A model generated the notes under the pieces. That model did not search any database, was not told where the DNA came from, and saw nothing but the letters and a program-made list of their open reading frames with translations. A DNA stretch of 64,000 nt, from the NCBI GenBank assembly GCA_905147135.1, contig LR990049.1, forward strand, positions 15,951,428 through 16,015,427, in the 5' to 3' direction. This DNA comes from Blastobasis lacticolella. Taxonomy: Eukaryota; Arthropoda; Insecta; Lepidoptera; Blastobasidae. This document shows, in pieces, positions 26,401-41,400 of this stretch. The translations under genes were made by a program, and so were the position numbers. Each line of letters starts with the position of its first letter. Position 1 is the first letter of the stretch.

Positions 26401-29400
26401 TTATTATACTGCACCAAGGATTACGTCCTTACGTCCTTAAAAAATAAACGTGTTCTTCGCATTTACACATTTGCTCAAATACATTTAATTGAACGTAACA
26501 TTTCAAAAATAAAACTTGATTTCGAAAATAAAGACTGTTTAGATACTCCCGTATCCCCATAGATACCGTGTGGTGTCCAGTAAAGTAGAATAGTACCAAG
26601 CTCTTACACTCGTGGGTGGCAACTACTGTTTCCGATGCAGAACTTAGTCTCCATAGGCTGGAAAATGAGCAGTAGCGTTTTGTATTGTTATAATTATTTA
26701 TAACACTGCGATCTCCAACTGGTATGCAAATCGAAATGTATCGAAATGGTATGCAACAGTTGGGTTGATGTTGTCCAATTATAAGTACAAAGTTTCATCG
26801 TAATGGTATTAGACATTATCAAGATTTGCTCGTATTAAAATTCCAGATTCCGTCATTTTCGCCATACTAATCGCTAATTTCATAGGTAAGGACCCAAAAT
26901 TTTCTAAATTACTGAACCAATTTTAATGAAACAAACAGATAAATCGTATTGGCCATTTCCAAGAAATGAACGATTACGATTAAACTTTGTAGGTATAATC
27001 AGACAACCTTAAACTATGAACCATAAACTATCATTTGATTTCGATAACAATTTGAGTATAAATGTAAACTTGGTCAGCGGTTATTTGACTTTTTCTGTCG
27101 GTAAGATCAATTAAATCACAATCAGTGTTATCGTTGTCACGCCCAATTGCTTTACCTTTTTTGTAAAGCACTTGACCCAGTGCGAATTTGTTGAAGAAAT
27201 TATATCTACCTACTTACCCATATGTATTATTATAGCTAACAGAAATTGACGTAACCAATCGATGGCGTACTGGAAAATTTCTCACCACAATGTAATTGTT
27301 TCTCAATCCTCACATGGGTTAATTGGGGATTGTGAATCAAGGGCGATTTAGTGTACTAGGATCATCATTATCACCCGAGCGGTCAATTCCGGCTACTGCG
27401 AGTAAGTGTACTAGGATATTACACAAAAATAGTCACAGTCGCTTCAATAAAATAATCATCTTGGCGTTAATGTCCCTCGTGCACGAGGGCCCGGGGTCCG
27501 CCGTTAACCATTTTCCAGGATTTGTCATATCAGATAATTACAGTGGAGCGATTGCCATCTGACCTCCGACCCTGCTACCAGAGGAACCTGACCTGGATCA
27601 TGTTTATAAATTTAGTCGCCTGAATGTGCAGGTTTCAGTACTATGTTTTCCCTCACCGTAAGAGCATCGGTTTGCATCCAACTAATGTACATAACTCAGA
27701 AAAGAGTAATTGGTGTATGGTCGTAGTGGGATTTAAACCCGATACCTCTCGCTTAGAGTCGGATACCTTAACCACACGGCCACCAACGCTCCTAATCAAC
27801 GCTCATTGTCAAAATCCTACGCAACAATTTGTCTGCGTCTTTAAGCACGCAAGACAAAAAATTTAAGTACCTACTTAAATCGGATCAACCTCTGGACAAA
27901 AAATCCGTAATCCCAATGAATCCTAATAAGCCAGATAGTGTGGTCACCTTCCCGGCTAAGGTCACGTGGGATTTAGTGCGACCCTTACTCTGATTTACGG
28001 CTGCATCGAGTTCATCGATCTGAGTTAGTATAGACCAATAAGACAGTTCAAATCAGTTAATAAATCATCATGTTTGTCTAGTATGGTATTAAGATCTTTA
28101 TAACCTCATGAATGCAAAAAATACATTGACTATTGACAGATAATACAGATATTTTAATTAATGAAAAAGTAATTTGTAATCAGCATCCGAGCGGTCAGTT
28201 CCGGCTTCTGCCAGCCTTTCTTTCTCCGACACTTCGTTTCTTCAGCATCCAAGCCGTTTGGCTCTCGCGTTCCCGACTAAGCGATATCGATCCATTGCTT
28301 CTAGGGTTCTCAGCGAGGTCCAAGCCGCCAGTAACAGAAAAAAGGTTTCGCGGGAGGCAGCGGAACCTCTTTTCTCATACAATTCGCAATCAATCTGATA
28401 TTAACATGTTGAAGTCGCGACTGGTGACATTGTAAATATTTAATTCAGAATCACAATAGCAGTTATTATTTTATATTGCACTAAAATAATGTGCAATAAA
28501 AAGTTATTGTATCTTGGCCATGTGGTGGCCAGCAGAGAACAGTTATTCTACATCTTCGACTTTAGGATGAGTCTTCCCGCCAGTATAAAATCTCACTCTG
28601 TTTCGACTTGTCATTATTATAACTGTATCCATATCAATCATACTGGCGATGTCGTGTCAGTCAACTACGGGTCGACACCCGTACTTGGACAACGTTATTA
28701 ATCAACTACCGTCATATAAGCAGATGACGAGAAAATAAGCAGCAACGTTTCTGTTCTACATTAGCCTCCAAGACGCCAGCCGAAGCACGAGTCAAGGTAC
28801 TGTTAGTAACGATTGATGATAAAATTATCATGCCCTTGCAGGTTCGCCGCCTAGGCCTCGGCGGTGACGGTCCCCGTCCGACTTTCGACCTTTCCGACCC
28901 CTACTGCAACTACGTGTCCTACGACTACATACCGATGCACGACCCCCACTTGGCGCACCACTTCTCCCAGAAGCCAGCCAGGAATCTGATGAAGCAGCTC
29001 GGCTACGTGACCAAGGATGGGAGGGCTGTCTGCACTTTGAAGGAGTTCAACGAGTACAGGAAGTACCTCAGCTACCGCTTCATGGATCGCGTGCATATGG
29101 AGATGAAGAAGTTGGTGAGTTTTTTTTATTGCCTAAGAAGCGCTCTGTCTGACGGTCCACCTGATGGAAAGTGGCCACCGTCGACTAGGATAATGGCCAC
29201 CTAAGGGAAGCTGTTAGTGCAGGACAAAGAATAGAACCAGCTTGGAAATAAGCAGGAACAGGAACCCAGGAAAAGGAACCCTCTCAATATCAGGAGTTTG
29301 ACTTGTGAGGCCGATGCAATAGAAACCTTTTCATAATCTTCTTGAGTTATCCATGCAGTCTAATCCACAATCTACGTAGGACCGCTTGAACTGAAAAGTA

Positions 29401-32400
29401 TGCAACCATTTAAGTTTTGAGGTTCTAACCAGTGAGGATGGACTCCCTATCAATGGCGAACAGTTCAACGACAGAACTTGACCATGGTCAAAACAGGTCG
29501 TACCAAGCAAACCAAAACTAGCTAGTTTTCTATATTCCCAGTACGTTAACTATCCCATATAAGGCTGATCTTATCTCCAGGACGAGAGAGCTCGCGACGA
29601 TCTGACCCTCAAGCGTGTTGAGGTGGACGTGGCGCGGCGGCTGATGGTATTCATGCGTACGGAGCGTGCGCGTGAGCACATCGAGAAGGCGGCCAAGGAG
29701 CGCCGTGATGAAGAGGATGAGAAGAAGCGCCGGTGAGCTAGTTGCAACCCTATATACTGCGCGACTTGGTTTAGAATTCCATGGAGGGTAGGTTAGACTG
29801 TGTTCCAAGTTTAGTGACAGAGAATAGTGCAAAAAGAGTTACGTAAACCAATTGCAGCTCCAGGGTGTGCGCGACTTGGTTTAGAATCCCTTGGAGGGTA
29901 GGTAAGACTGTGTTCCAAGTTTGGTGATTGAGGTAGCGGCTTTAGTGGACAAAAAAGGCCGTCAAGGGGCGTCGCGACGAGGCTACAAGCTAATTGCTGC
30001 TTTAGGGTGTGCGTGTTTAGAATTCCATGAATGGTAGTTTAGACAGTTTTGTGATCGTGAGATTGCGGCCTAGGAGTGTGCGCCATTGAGTTCAGAATGT
30101 GGTGTACTGTGGTCTATCGAGAAGGCCCTCAAGAAGCGAAGCAACTCCCGCCAAATAACAGTTGCATAGTTATGAAATACGGTTTGAAAGACCAGGACGG
30201 GATGGGAGTCCGCACAATCACATACACGAGGGCGCGGTATGTCGTCTAGTTCTTAGAGTGACAACGCAACTGCACAGAGTAGTATAAAGTACCTACTTAT
30301 CTTTAGGATACATACTTCATCCTTTCTATACCTACTACAAAAGATCTTAAATAGAAAAAGTTCAAATGAAAAATATTTTATTGCGCGTTCTCTATGATCA
30401 GTCATAGTATTTGTCAAGACTAATCAAACGAGCTCACACTCGACGGGTTTACTATGCGTAGTTTTGGAGCTCCTATAGCCAACTTTCGTCTCCATCATCA
30501 GATCAGCTCTTTGGTATCATACTTACTTACTTACTGCGCTGGCTCAGCGACTCAAAGTGGATCTTGGCCTCCGACACCAGAGATAGCCACCTCTTCCTAT
30601 CCTGCGCCATCTCCTGCCAATCAAGGATTTCCAGTGCGGGTTGGGCTTTTAGAAGTTATAACGATGGTATCGTTGCATTATTACCGAACTTAAATGAGTC
30701 TGCGAAATTTCAGCTCAATCAGAAACCGGGAAATGGGTCAAATTTAACATGCAAGATTTTATTACGAACAGACATCACATGTGAAACTGAATAAAAGCTT
30801 GTAAATTTTGCGAAGCCAACGTTACTGCTCCACACAGCGGACACCCTTTAATTTTCGCTCATTTACTCTGTATCTGCAGTGACAATAACAATTTGGCGCT
30901 CAAGTTGGCGTTAATTAATTTAACACAGACAAACGAGTACCGGTCAAATGTCAAAGAGCGTAAAAAACGAGCCCCGTGCTTGCCGGGGAGCGGCAATGGG
31001 AAACGCAGCGCTACTGTTTCAGGATGAATACACGCTACTTACCGTGTAATAAATGGGTACATCTTTTTTATGTTATGCGCTTATTGCACCTGGCTAAATT
31101 CAGAAGCAAAAATAAAAAATGTGTGGACAAGTCACACAGCGCCATCTAACCCCAAAGTAAGCAACGCTTGTGTTATAGGTGCCATAAAACTGGTAAACTA
31201 CTTATCTTTTGTTAAATACTTACTAATAACACTCAGAAATTAAAATGTATTATTTCAATTTCTGCCCGGCCTGGAATCGAACCCGAGACCTCTGCTTGGC
31301 AGACCGTTAACGACTCATAAAATAAGGTCCATTTTTGTATCACGCCATTGAAAAGCAGAGCGATGCATATCAATTATATAAGTGGTACAAAGTGGTCCTT
31401 ATTCTATGGGCGATAAGTTCCACTTTCATTTATTAACCTTTTTTCCACTTTCATTTGCTCTCACGCTTTTTGCCAAATGTAATAAGCGCAAGATCGGAAA
31501 ATGGGCAGCAGCGTTTTTATTGTTTTAAACATGGCGATATCAACAGTATATTCCCATGGAGGGTTGACGTGAAGCAGGCGACGTGACCTGTCTTAAAACC
31601 TGAAGCTCAAAATTTATAATACTTGTCTCCAAGATACATATTGTGCCGACTCCACTTAGTGGGTAGGGGATTATGATGTATGGAGACATTACTTTCGATC
31701 GGATACACTGTTTTCCTATGCCACCTAATCCGGAAGTAGGTAGGTAGCTTGCAAACGTCCATAGACTGATAATTGTCATGATATTCTAGAGATATATCGA
31801 GAACTACCTGTTCAAATAGGTAGGAGTCAGAACTTAAGCTCGCTGCCGCGCCGACATAGTTATGTCGTCTGATCAAACTATTAAAACATGTAGAGCTAGC
31901 TCGTTTATTTATCTTATTGATAGGTTGGCATTTTCTCGCTACTAAAACGTCGTAAGCGCCAGGAACTTCATGGCTCTTACGCGTGACGTGAATAAGTCAC
32001 TTTAAAATAGGGTGTACGGATTGCAGGCATTACCTACAGTTCAGTCTAACAGAGTGTTCGGTTATCGAAATGTAGTCTTTGTAAAGTGGTATTAATGGCA
32101 TGCTAGGTATCCAGACAATACGGGTACCCACTGGTTTGGTGACATCCACAAATAATGATGTTTGCATCACACACACAAATTTTAGATGCTTCGTACCATG
32201 TACATGGTTTTGTTTTCCAGTAGTTGATTGGATAGTTCTTGTTTAGATGTGGTGAAATTATTTTCTCGATAGTTCTACTTTTCAGACCATCCAGTTCTTT
32301 GAAGTATACATAATATGTCGATTGTTTGTTTGTGAACTTAAAAACAACAAAACCGATTTTAAAAATTCTTTCAACTGTAAAAAGCTAGCGAGCAATATTG

Positions 32401-35400
32401 TTGTTCCCGAAATTTAATGTGGTTCCCACGGAAACGGGTCCGGAATATATTTACCGAATTTAACACGGACGTAGTCGGCCGAAGGCAGGCAAGAAGTTTA
32501 ACCTACAGAATTCGTGCAAATATTCTACACGCAGATGTAGTTGAGAGCAGAATCGAACTGAAATAGATTCCAGTCTGGTGCAGTTCTCCTAATGCCAGTT
32601 GAACTTCCACCAGCTCAATCCAACTCAAGTTTGTGAGTTCACCGCGCAAAAGCTCCAATAGTCATAGAACGTTAATTTTACCATTTACAGTATCGAGATC
32701 CTTGGCGTCGACATTTGGTATGAAAGTATCACTTGGATTCAAAAAACTAGGAGGAATTAATAAAGCTAGGCAGTTCTTCACATCGGGGCATCAACTCTTG
32801 CTATTCAAAGCGTGGGTTCTCCCCTATATGAAGTACTGCTTTATGGGCATCTCATTATCATCTCCTTCCACTCCCCCACTGCTTCCTCTTGACTCCATCC
32901 CAATATTTGTATTTGTATTGTCAATGATCCCCTGCTCACTAACAGCTGTTTGGATCTATATGCCTCCGGAGAGACGTTGGCTCTCGGTTTGTCCTCTACC
33001 GCCTACTACTACAGGAACTGTTTAATTTCTGTTCAATTTAGTGGCTTTTATGCCATACTACCCTCCGCCGATAGAATAGATATCATTCACATCAACTGGC
33101 ATCCAATCCAAGTATAAAATGCAAAAACTAAACAACAACTTATATTGGATAGTACAGCGGAGTGTCGTCCTTCCGTTAGTTATTCATTAAAACAATGTAG
33201 GTAAGCAAGTGAAAGGGGAAACCACGCTAACCAGACCACATAGGTCGTCGCAGTGAGCACTGATTAATTGCCACAGTTTGTTTTCATTAGCTTCCACGCA
33301 ATATCGCTGAGGTGATGTGTGGTAACGCTCCCACATGTTATCTTAGTTAATTATCGTAAGCGACGGGTTACGTGCATAGATTTTCTTTTTCGTGCAAAAG
33401 TTTTTCAGGAGCTTAGTTGTTAAAAATAAATTGACATTATTTTATCAGTTACAACAAATATAACGTAAACGCAGGTGAGAAGAATAATAAAATAAATAAA
33501 TAAATGATCGTGGACAAATTCACACAGCGCCATCTAGCCCCACAGTAAGCAAAGCTTGTGTTATGGGTGCTAGATAACTGATAAACTACTTATATACTTT
33601 TTTTTTAAATACATTCTTATTATACATAGAACACCCAGACCCGTAACAGAAATTAAAATTCATCATTTCAATTTCTGCCCGGCCGGGAATTGAACCCGGG
33701 AACTCTTGCGTGACCCGGCGTGTTGACCACTGAACCACTCAGGTCGTCAAGAATGATGAGCGAAGTTAGGAATGGCAATTGCTTCATCGGCAAGAGTCTA
33801 ACTCTTAAATTTTTGATGATAATGATGATGACGATGAATAAAAATTAAAAAAGTTGATACCCAACGAAACTCGTGACCGTTTCGCAGAGCAGAGTATCAC
33901 AGAGAAGGGGGCCGAGTTTAGCAATTTATGCCCGCATGCACTAAACTTTAGACGACGCCTAAGTTGATTTCAAATATTCCAAACAGGAAAGGCATTACAC
34001 CAACACCAACTTTAAATGAAAACTAAACTTGCTAAGTCACTCTTAACTTTATGATACCGATTTTGTGACGCGTAAATGCTTAGGAACATCTTTTGGCGAC
34101 AATTTAATGTTGAGGAAAGTAGCACTAACCAATTCCAATCAGGGGTGGCGTAGAGTTTTAGTGGATGGTGAATAGATGGTCAAAGAATAAAACCGTGTAC
34201 AAGGCGTCGATGTTATATCAGCCAAAGTCAAAATACTTTCACCCAAAATGTGAAAAATGTGAATATAATTTACAAACATGGCTCTTGGTTTCGCGGCGGC
34301 GGCGACAGGTTTCGCATACTAAGCACTTTGGGAGATTAGCTCCAACAGGAGCTGCGATTAATTACGCCTGCTACGTTTTCCTCGACCATGCGATTTTATA
34401 CACGTCTTTTCATAATCAGTCTTGCGCGAACTGTCGCTTTTCTCGCGAAATTTTGATGTTTAGTGGAACCTTAATGAGTGAGGTTGGGTAGCCAGGCACT
34501 CCATTAGGTATATTGCAAAACGCAGCATCAGGCACTCTCATCCATAAGCTCCCCTTTTTTGAGAGCAGGCTTAATGCGAAAAGTAGAGTATTATAAGTTT
34601 GAATAGTGTAGTGTGAATAGTGTACTTTGACTAAACGATTAAATTACAAGACATTATTCAATGAGGATGTCTCCCAATTTCTATATGTGCGCTAGAGCTT
34701 TGTTAGCCCTTGACATATCCTTCAAACCTTTATAAGTTAAGCATTTCAAAATGGACTCAAAAATTATTTCACTGCGTTTCAATGCAATGACAATGCATTC
34801 ACATTGTATTAATAGGATTCTACCACGTGAGACGTCCTCATTATATTTAATGTTCTGCCAGAGGTTTTTGTTTGATTTATTCTGTTGTCCATATTTCCGG
34901 GGAAACCCGTTCAGTCTTCCAAATATTAATTATGCGACCACGTAGTTGATTAAATTAAATTCTGAGCCGATACATCAGGCTGTTGCAGCGACGTGGTATT
35001 AACTGCGCTCAGTGGGGACTTGATGAGAATTTTAGCTTAATTTCTCCTTGAGAAAGACTCTGTTTGACGAAGTCAATGTTCGACCTATATTAGAGGTTTG
35101 TTCTAGGTCGTTGTGTTGATGTCTAATTTGTTTTTCTTTAAATGTTTTTAATGGATTATTTCAAAACTAACTAAAACTCGATAATAAATTTCTTTAGCTA
35201 TATTTTATTTGTTGGTATTTCACTTCATATCATCTCCTTGGGATTTATTCCTTTGATAGTTCTATTTATGAAGTATTTTAAGTGTGTCAATTTTGATGTG
35301 TTGCAAAAACAACGTAATTAAAAACGCTACATTTCTGCTGAATATTTGGATTATTTTATTTCTTCCACGACGTAGCTCGAGGAAATCATATGTGCCCACG

Positions 35401-38400
35401 TTATTTTCAAAAATTAACACGCTCCATACGTCAATGAAATTTCGTAGACGTGATCCAAAAACTATGCTTGTAGTTTGTCAGATATTCGTTAAAACATATC
35501 GTTTCTAAGCTACACGGCATTTTAAATCTTAATCCCGTGTGACATGTTTGTATAGACCGCGCTCGGGGGACACTCTTCTCAAAATATCATTGGCAAAAAT
35601 GTATTTCTCCAATATCGTATGCAGACGGCCGACACGCCGACGTTTCGCTGTGCGCTGAAGCAGTCTGCTGTGAATTAGCACCTGTGGTTTCGATCGCCTC
35701 TGACAGAAATTTAAAAAGCCTCATTAAACCTCGCGCAACATAATTTACTATCGGCCATTTAAATCGAAACAATGGCTGATTGACCGTGTGTGAACTACGA
35801 ATGGGCTTAATCTTGGTCTGGTGTTTGCAATCGCGTTTGCATCCGAAATGGCAGAATCTGTGCCGCCGTTTGTATGCACAGAGTAGCGAGTTTGGCAAGG
35901 GTTTGCTTGGTGCATTGGGTTTTGAACTACGTCGAATGCAATTGCTGACGGGCAAGTTTACGTTCTACTGTATAAAACAACCGTTTTAGTACTACTTTTT
36001 TGAGGAAATTGGCACTTGGATATAGTCCCATTGCGAAATGGGTACAGTATTTTATTACTTGTAAAGAAGGACATCATATTCATATTTATTCATAGAATAT
36101 TTACATGTCAGTTTTATAGTAATATAAATTAGATAATTGACTAGTAGCATATATTGGTAAATATATATCTACTATTATAATATTTATTACATTGTCATAG
36201 ATCAACTAGTTCAATTACATATAAATTCTATTGGATTATTTTAAAATCATTTTTTTTTAATTTTATCATTCGTTTTCATATAAATATGTCAATGCTTTTT
36301 TAATCGAATACGGTGATATATCAATCAGCAGGCGTTTGAGTTTCTTCGCGAATACCTTGTCCGAGGTGGCATCCTCTATGTCACAGGGTAAGGAGTTGTA
36401 GACCTTAAGACAGTGACTTAGGAAGCATTTGATTATGTTAACCTCCTTGGGGGAATAAACAATTGGTGGCGATATCTTGTGTAAAAATTATGCTGTTGTG
36501 CGTTTGTCGGGTATGCAGTTGAGTTTTTCTGGCTAGGTTGGCGATCTGGTAGATGTAATGCGCTTATTACACATTCCTAAATTCCGTGACTGAATTTAGA
36601 AACAAAAAGCGTGAGAGCAAATTAAAGTGGAATGTATTGCTCAAAGAATAAGGTCCATTTTTGTATCTTGGATTTTTGAAACCCGTGCGACGCGTGACTT
36701 AATATAAGTGATACAAAAACGGACCTTATTCAATGAGCAATACATTCCACTTTGATTGGTTTGTAATACGAAAGATTCTTCAAAATCCATATGGGGTTGT
36801 ACCTACACAAAACTCCTTCTATGAAATAAATCCCGGCACTAAAACCATTTAAATAAATAATAAATTAATAAATATGCTTGGACTAAATCACACAGCGCTA
36901 TCTAGCCCCAAAGTAGACAAAGCTTATGTTATGGATGCCAGAAAACTGATGAACTACTTTTATATTTTTTAAATACATACTTAATATACATACTTCACCC
37001 AGACCCGTAACAGAAATTAAAATTCATCACTTCAATTTCTGCTCGGCCGGGAATCGAACCCTTACGGGTTCGATTCTCTGCGTGGCAGACCGGCATATGA
37101 CCGTCGTATGCCATATTAACCCATATCGTTTTGAAGTACATATTCTCGTCTCGTAGTCCATTAAGACTCGTATATGCTCACCACAATTACAATCTCTCGT
37201 ACGTGCTTACAAGTATTTGCATAGTCAGGAGCACAACATCGCAGCCTTAGCGGTCTCGAGCTGTGGAGTTGCTTGCTAATACAGTTAACAGTTGTTGTAT
37301 GGAGTTCCGAGTCCTTGGCTCTCATGTTTGAATATTCTGCAAATTGTGCTAAGGGTTTGTTTTACCTATGAGTGGCTGCGTTGTCGGACGCCTTGAGTGC
37401 TACTCATTCTTACGAGCTAGGTGCAGTTGTGCTTAATGTGTTAGCGATTTAATAGATTTCTTAATTTGTTCGTATTATTATGAGAAAATCCGCAAGATAA
37501 CAAATCACGCGTTCGTCGGAAAACAGTAACAAGGCCAATTTCAGACTTATATCAACTTGCTCACATTCTGTTTCCCCGACAACAATATCCTGGATAGAAA
37601 GTTTGATAGCGTATATACTACTCTAGAAATGCAGATAGATACCCAAGAAGTTATTTGTATGATCTGTTTCAACTGACGTGTCTTATTTGGTGAACAAACA
37701 ATGCCCTAAATCACGACTTGCCGTATCAATCACGCTACGTACATTGTGTATCTTGAATTATACGAGAAACACATATAATGTAAATATCAACGAATACCGC
37801 TGCACATTATCCCTTTAAATACATAATTTCCTTAACCAAATAAGACAAGTCAGTCTGGACAGATTATAATTAGGTAGTGCATGTTTATGGGGGGTATAGC
37901 ACAAACGTTAGAGGTCTCAAACGTGGCCTGTTCATTAAGCTAACATCATTGTATTTTGTGTTTGTACCTACTTTGTTTTAGTTTAGTATTAAAGTGTCAT
38001 AATATTACCTTAATATGGTTTAGAAAAATCCATAAGCGTTTGCTTATGGATTTTTGTGATGTCAAAATAAATCATGTCTATTGTCTATAAACAAATTAGC
38101 AAAAAATCAGAACTATCGGATTTGACGCAAACTCTGCCTTTAAAGTTACTGTACTACAACACCTGTGCAGAATTGAATCAATACTAGCTGACCTAGGTCA
38201 CCTAGCTGATACAAAAAACTAAAATGTTTTCTTTCAAAAAAGGCACATTAAATTTCTTCCCCGCCTTTACACTTTCTAGGCAAATTTTTAAAGTAGCTTA
38301 CCTTATCCGGCCCATATTTTTAGTTTACCAGCCGCCTGCCGGTTATGTTAATAAGTAGGTATGGTTACGAATTGACCTAAGTAGTAATCAATTACATACT

Positions 38401-41400
38401 TAAGTAAAACATACATACCTACCACAGAACTTGATAAGATTCGTAATTATTCGTGTGCTGTTGGATATCGTATCATCATCACAGCCCGTAACAGTCCACT
38501 GCAGGACTCAGGACCTCTCCCACGAAAGGGGAGGTTTTTACCATAATCTCCACGCTTGGCAGGCGGGTTTGAGATCGCAGTGTTTAAATATAACAATGGA
38601 AAATGCTGCTGCCCATTTTCCTCACTACGGAGACTCTAGTTTTTTTTGCCTCGAAAACATTAGTCGCCTTGTACGACACCCATGAGTGTAGGGGGTTGGT
38701 GCTATTCTACTCTGCCGGACACCTCACGGCCAATCGGGATATCGTATAAAAGAAAGAAAAAGGGAAACCGCCTATGCCCCAGAACTGATCTATATCGATT
38801 GATCAATCAGTATGTATGGGTACCTATCAGCGAGATTGCGGTAACGAAGTGGCATCCAGTGCTAATACGTCGTTACAGAGGGGGAAGGGATCCCTCATTA
38901 TCATGTCTAATAGCCCTATAATAGAGGCAGTGATTGGACGCAACCGTTTATCCCAGAAAGAAATTGATTATGGGCGCCGCAGTAATGGCATCGATTAGAC
39001 CTGGAACGTGAGATGCGCAGCTACCAGAAAAGAGAGAGGAAAGCTTGCTCTTTATCTCGTGTATCAGGTTGCTTGATACTGATAATATAGCGAATTGGAT
39101 GGAAGGTGTTCAGATTTTAATAAAACTATTTTGTAACAATTTATATAATTTAATTTTTAATTTTATAGATGTTTTGCTGTATAATGTAAATGCCTTTGCT
39201 TAACCCTTTTGTCAATCAAATTCAAAATTCAAATATTTAAACTTCTCCACGATTAATTATCCACACTTTTCACGAGGATCAGCAGCCTCTCATTATCTTT
39301 AAAATTCCTAGCTTAACGCATTAACTTCATTTAAAACTACCGTTCACAATTTATCATTGTAACCTGCTTTCCCTGAAGTCTGCGACCGAGCAAAGTACGT
39401 CTGAACACAAGGCACCTACCCTTCAAGATGATAAGGGTACTCGACTATTTCTAGGAATTCCAGATTCACGTCCTAAATTCATAATATGTACTTCCAAGGC
39501 TAACTGGTTCAGCGATCCTGTTGCTAAGCGGCAAAAGTAAACAGCGAAAGCTAAAATGTTTTCCCGTGACTCGAAGGCACGACGCGACCGCGCGTTTCTT
39601 CTAATTAAGCGCGTTGGCGGGCCACGTCTCTTGATTTACGGGGCTAGGCACGAGTCGGGTGCAGGGTTGGATTTCGTAGGTACTAGTAAGTTGCAAACTA
39701 AACTACTATATTGTACTGTACACGAGCTGTATAGACCAAGGAACCCTTGCCCGCGTTCTATCTGATAAATCCCTCTGTTCGATGCAAATGCAAATGCTCG
39801 CCTTAATCTAAAAAATCTATAATAATATTATTTGAATGAATGAATGTATTTCCGTTAGTAGTTTAGTTAGTTAGTAGTATTATACCTTTGTATATCGCAA
39901 TTCAAGGATGGTAGGTATATTATACATGCTTACATGCTTACTAATTTCATCCTTACATAACTTTGAACTTATTTTATTTTTATTTATTAACTAATTGACC
40001 GACTATTCAATCGATTAATTCGCTCATTCCAGAGTGCTCCAAATAACTTTGTGACACTGTTGACCTTGTCATGCCGAATAGACTTGCTAGCGTTGCTAGT
40101 TTCTAGCACAGTTGCTCGTTGACGAAGAAATTCATAAAAAGTCTTTTAAAGTAGGCTTTTCAAACTTACTACGATATTCTTCCCATTTCCCAGAAGTCAC
40201 AGGGTCAAGCTTCGAGGACGCCATGTAAATGACCAGTGTGTCCCACACGTCAGTGGGCTCCTCAAGAGCCTTTAAAGCGCATAGATTCTTAGATATTGTA
40301 TCTATCATGCAACACAGAGACTTATCAGACTCTTTAGATAAAGGTTCGATTGAAAATAAACCTTTAATATGTTCGTTAATTAACAACCGTTTGTTGTCGT
40401 ACCTATCGCAAAGAAACGACCAAGTGACTTGGCGACTTAAAATTTCACTTGAGGAAACTTTTTTCTTGTTAGGAATATTTTAAATCAACTCAAACAATCA
40501 ATCGGGCATTAGTATAACTATTCCAATATTTTTATCCACGATAATAATAACCATCTTGTCGTTAATGTCCCGGTTGTTATGTCGCGCATGACGTCCCAGG
40601 GCCCCCTTGACCATGATCCAGGATTAGGAAAATTAGGTTATTACAGTGGAGTGACCGCCTACTGTCCTCCGTGACTTTGCTACCTGTGGAATCATGACCA
40701 GATTGGATCATGGTTACACATTAAGTCGCCTGAATGATAGATTGTAATAGATTTTTATCTACGGCAATATTAACGATTAAAACTAAATATTGTACAGCAA
40801 TAAAACACTATTTTAATTTCCGTAACTATTTTTAGGCTCGATTGCAGCCCTGGCGGGGTGTTTTCTCCTCGCCCAGTACTTTTCCTCGGGATCGTGTTAA
40901 GGAACTCTTTAGGAATTAACGCCTTTTAAATCAATGTGAGAGTTTTCTAGTAAATTCTGGTCGGTTTAATTAATTTTAGTAAATAAAATTAAGTATGAAT
41001 TTGGAAGGGGAAAAAAAGGTGTGTCAGGATCGTTGCTTGTGGCACTTTGCCTACCCCTACAGGATACGGGCATGTGTGTTTATCTATGTATGTAAAATTA
41101 GATAAATTATATACTTGATAAATATGATACTAACTCTTACGGAGTATTATATCTATATCGTATAGTCTTTTACAGGGAATCCCGGGCAAGGCTTTTTATC
41201 AGTTATCATCAAGCAATTTTTGCAATTTTAGCAATGCCTCCCGCGGTGTCTTGTTGGACTTCTAATCATGGCACCTGGAGCCCATATTTTTGAAACCGTT
41301 CGCATTAACGCAAGCGCTCGTATTCTAATGCTTGTTTTTCTACCTCTAGCAACTTGCCACGAGTGTTAAAGTTATAGATGGCGCACGCTCTAGATGGAGC

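Noticed and set aside
34165..34491. 108-codon frame in intron 3 with CEKC and CANC pairs
   Set aside because: The cysteine spacing fits no zinc-finger pattern I know, and there are no splice signals or similarity.
35587..35955. 122-codon open frame on the - strand in intron 3, with a 69-codon frame opposite
   Set aside because: The product is cysteine- and arginine-rich without recognisable motifs, no splice partners fit, and composition is only slightly above background.
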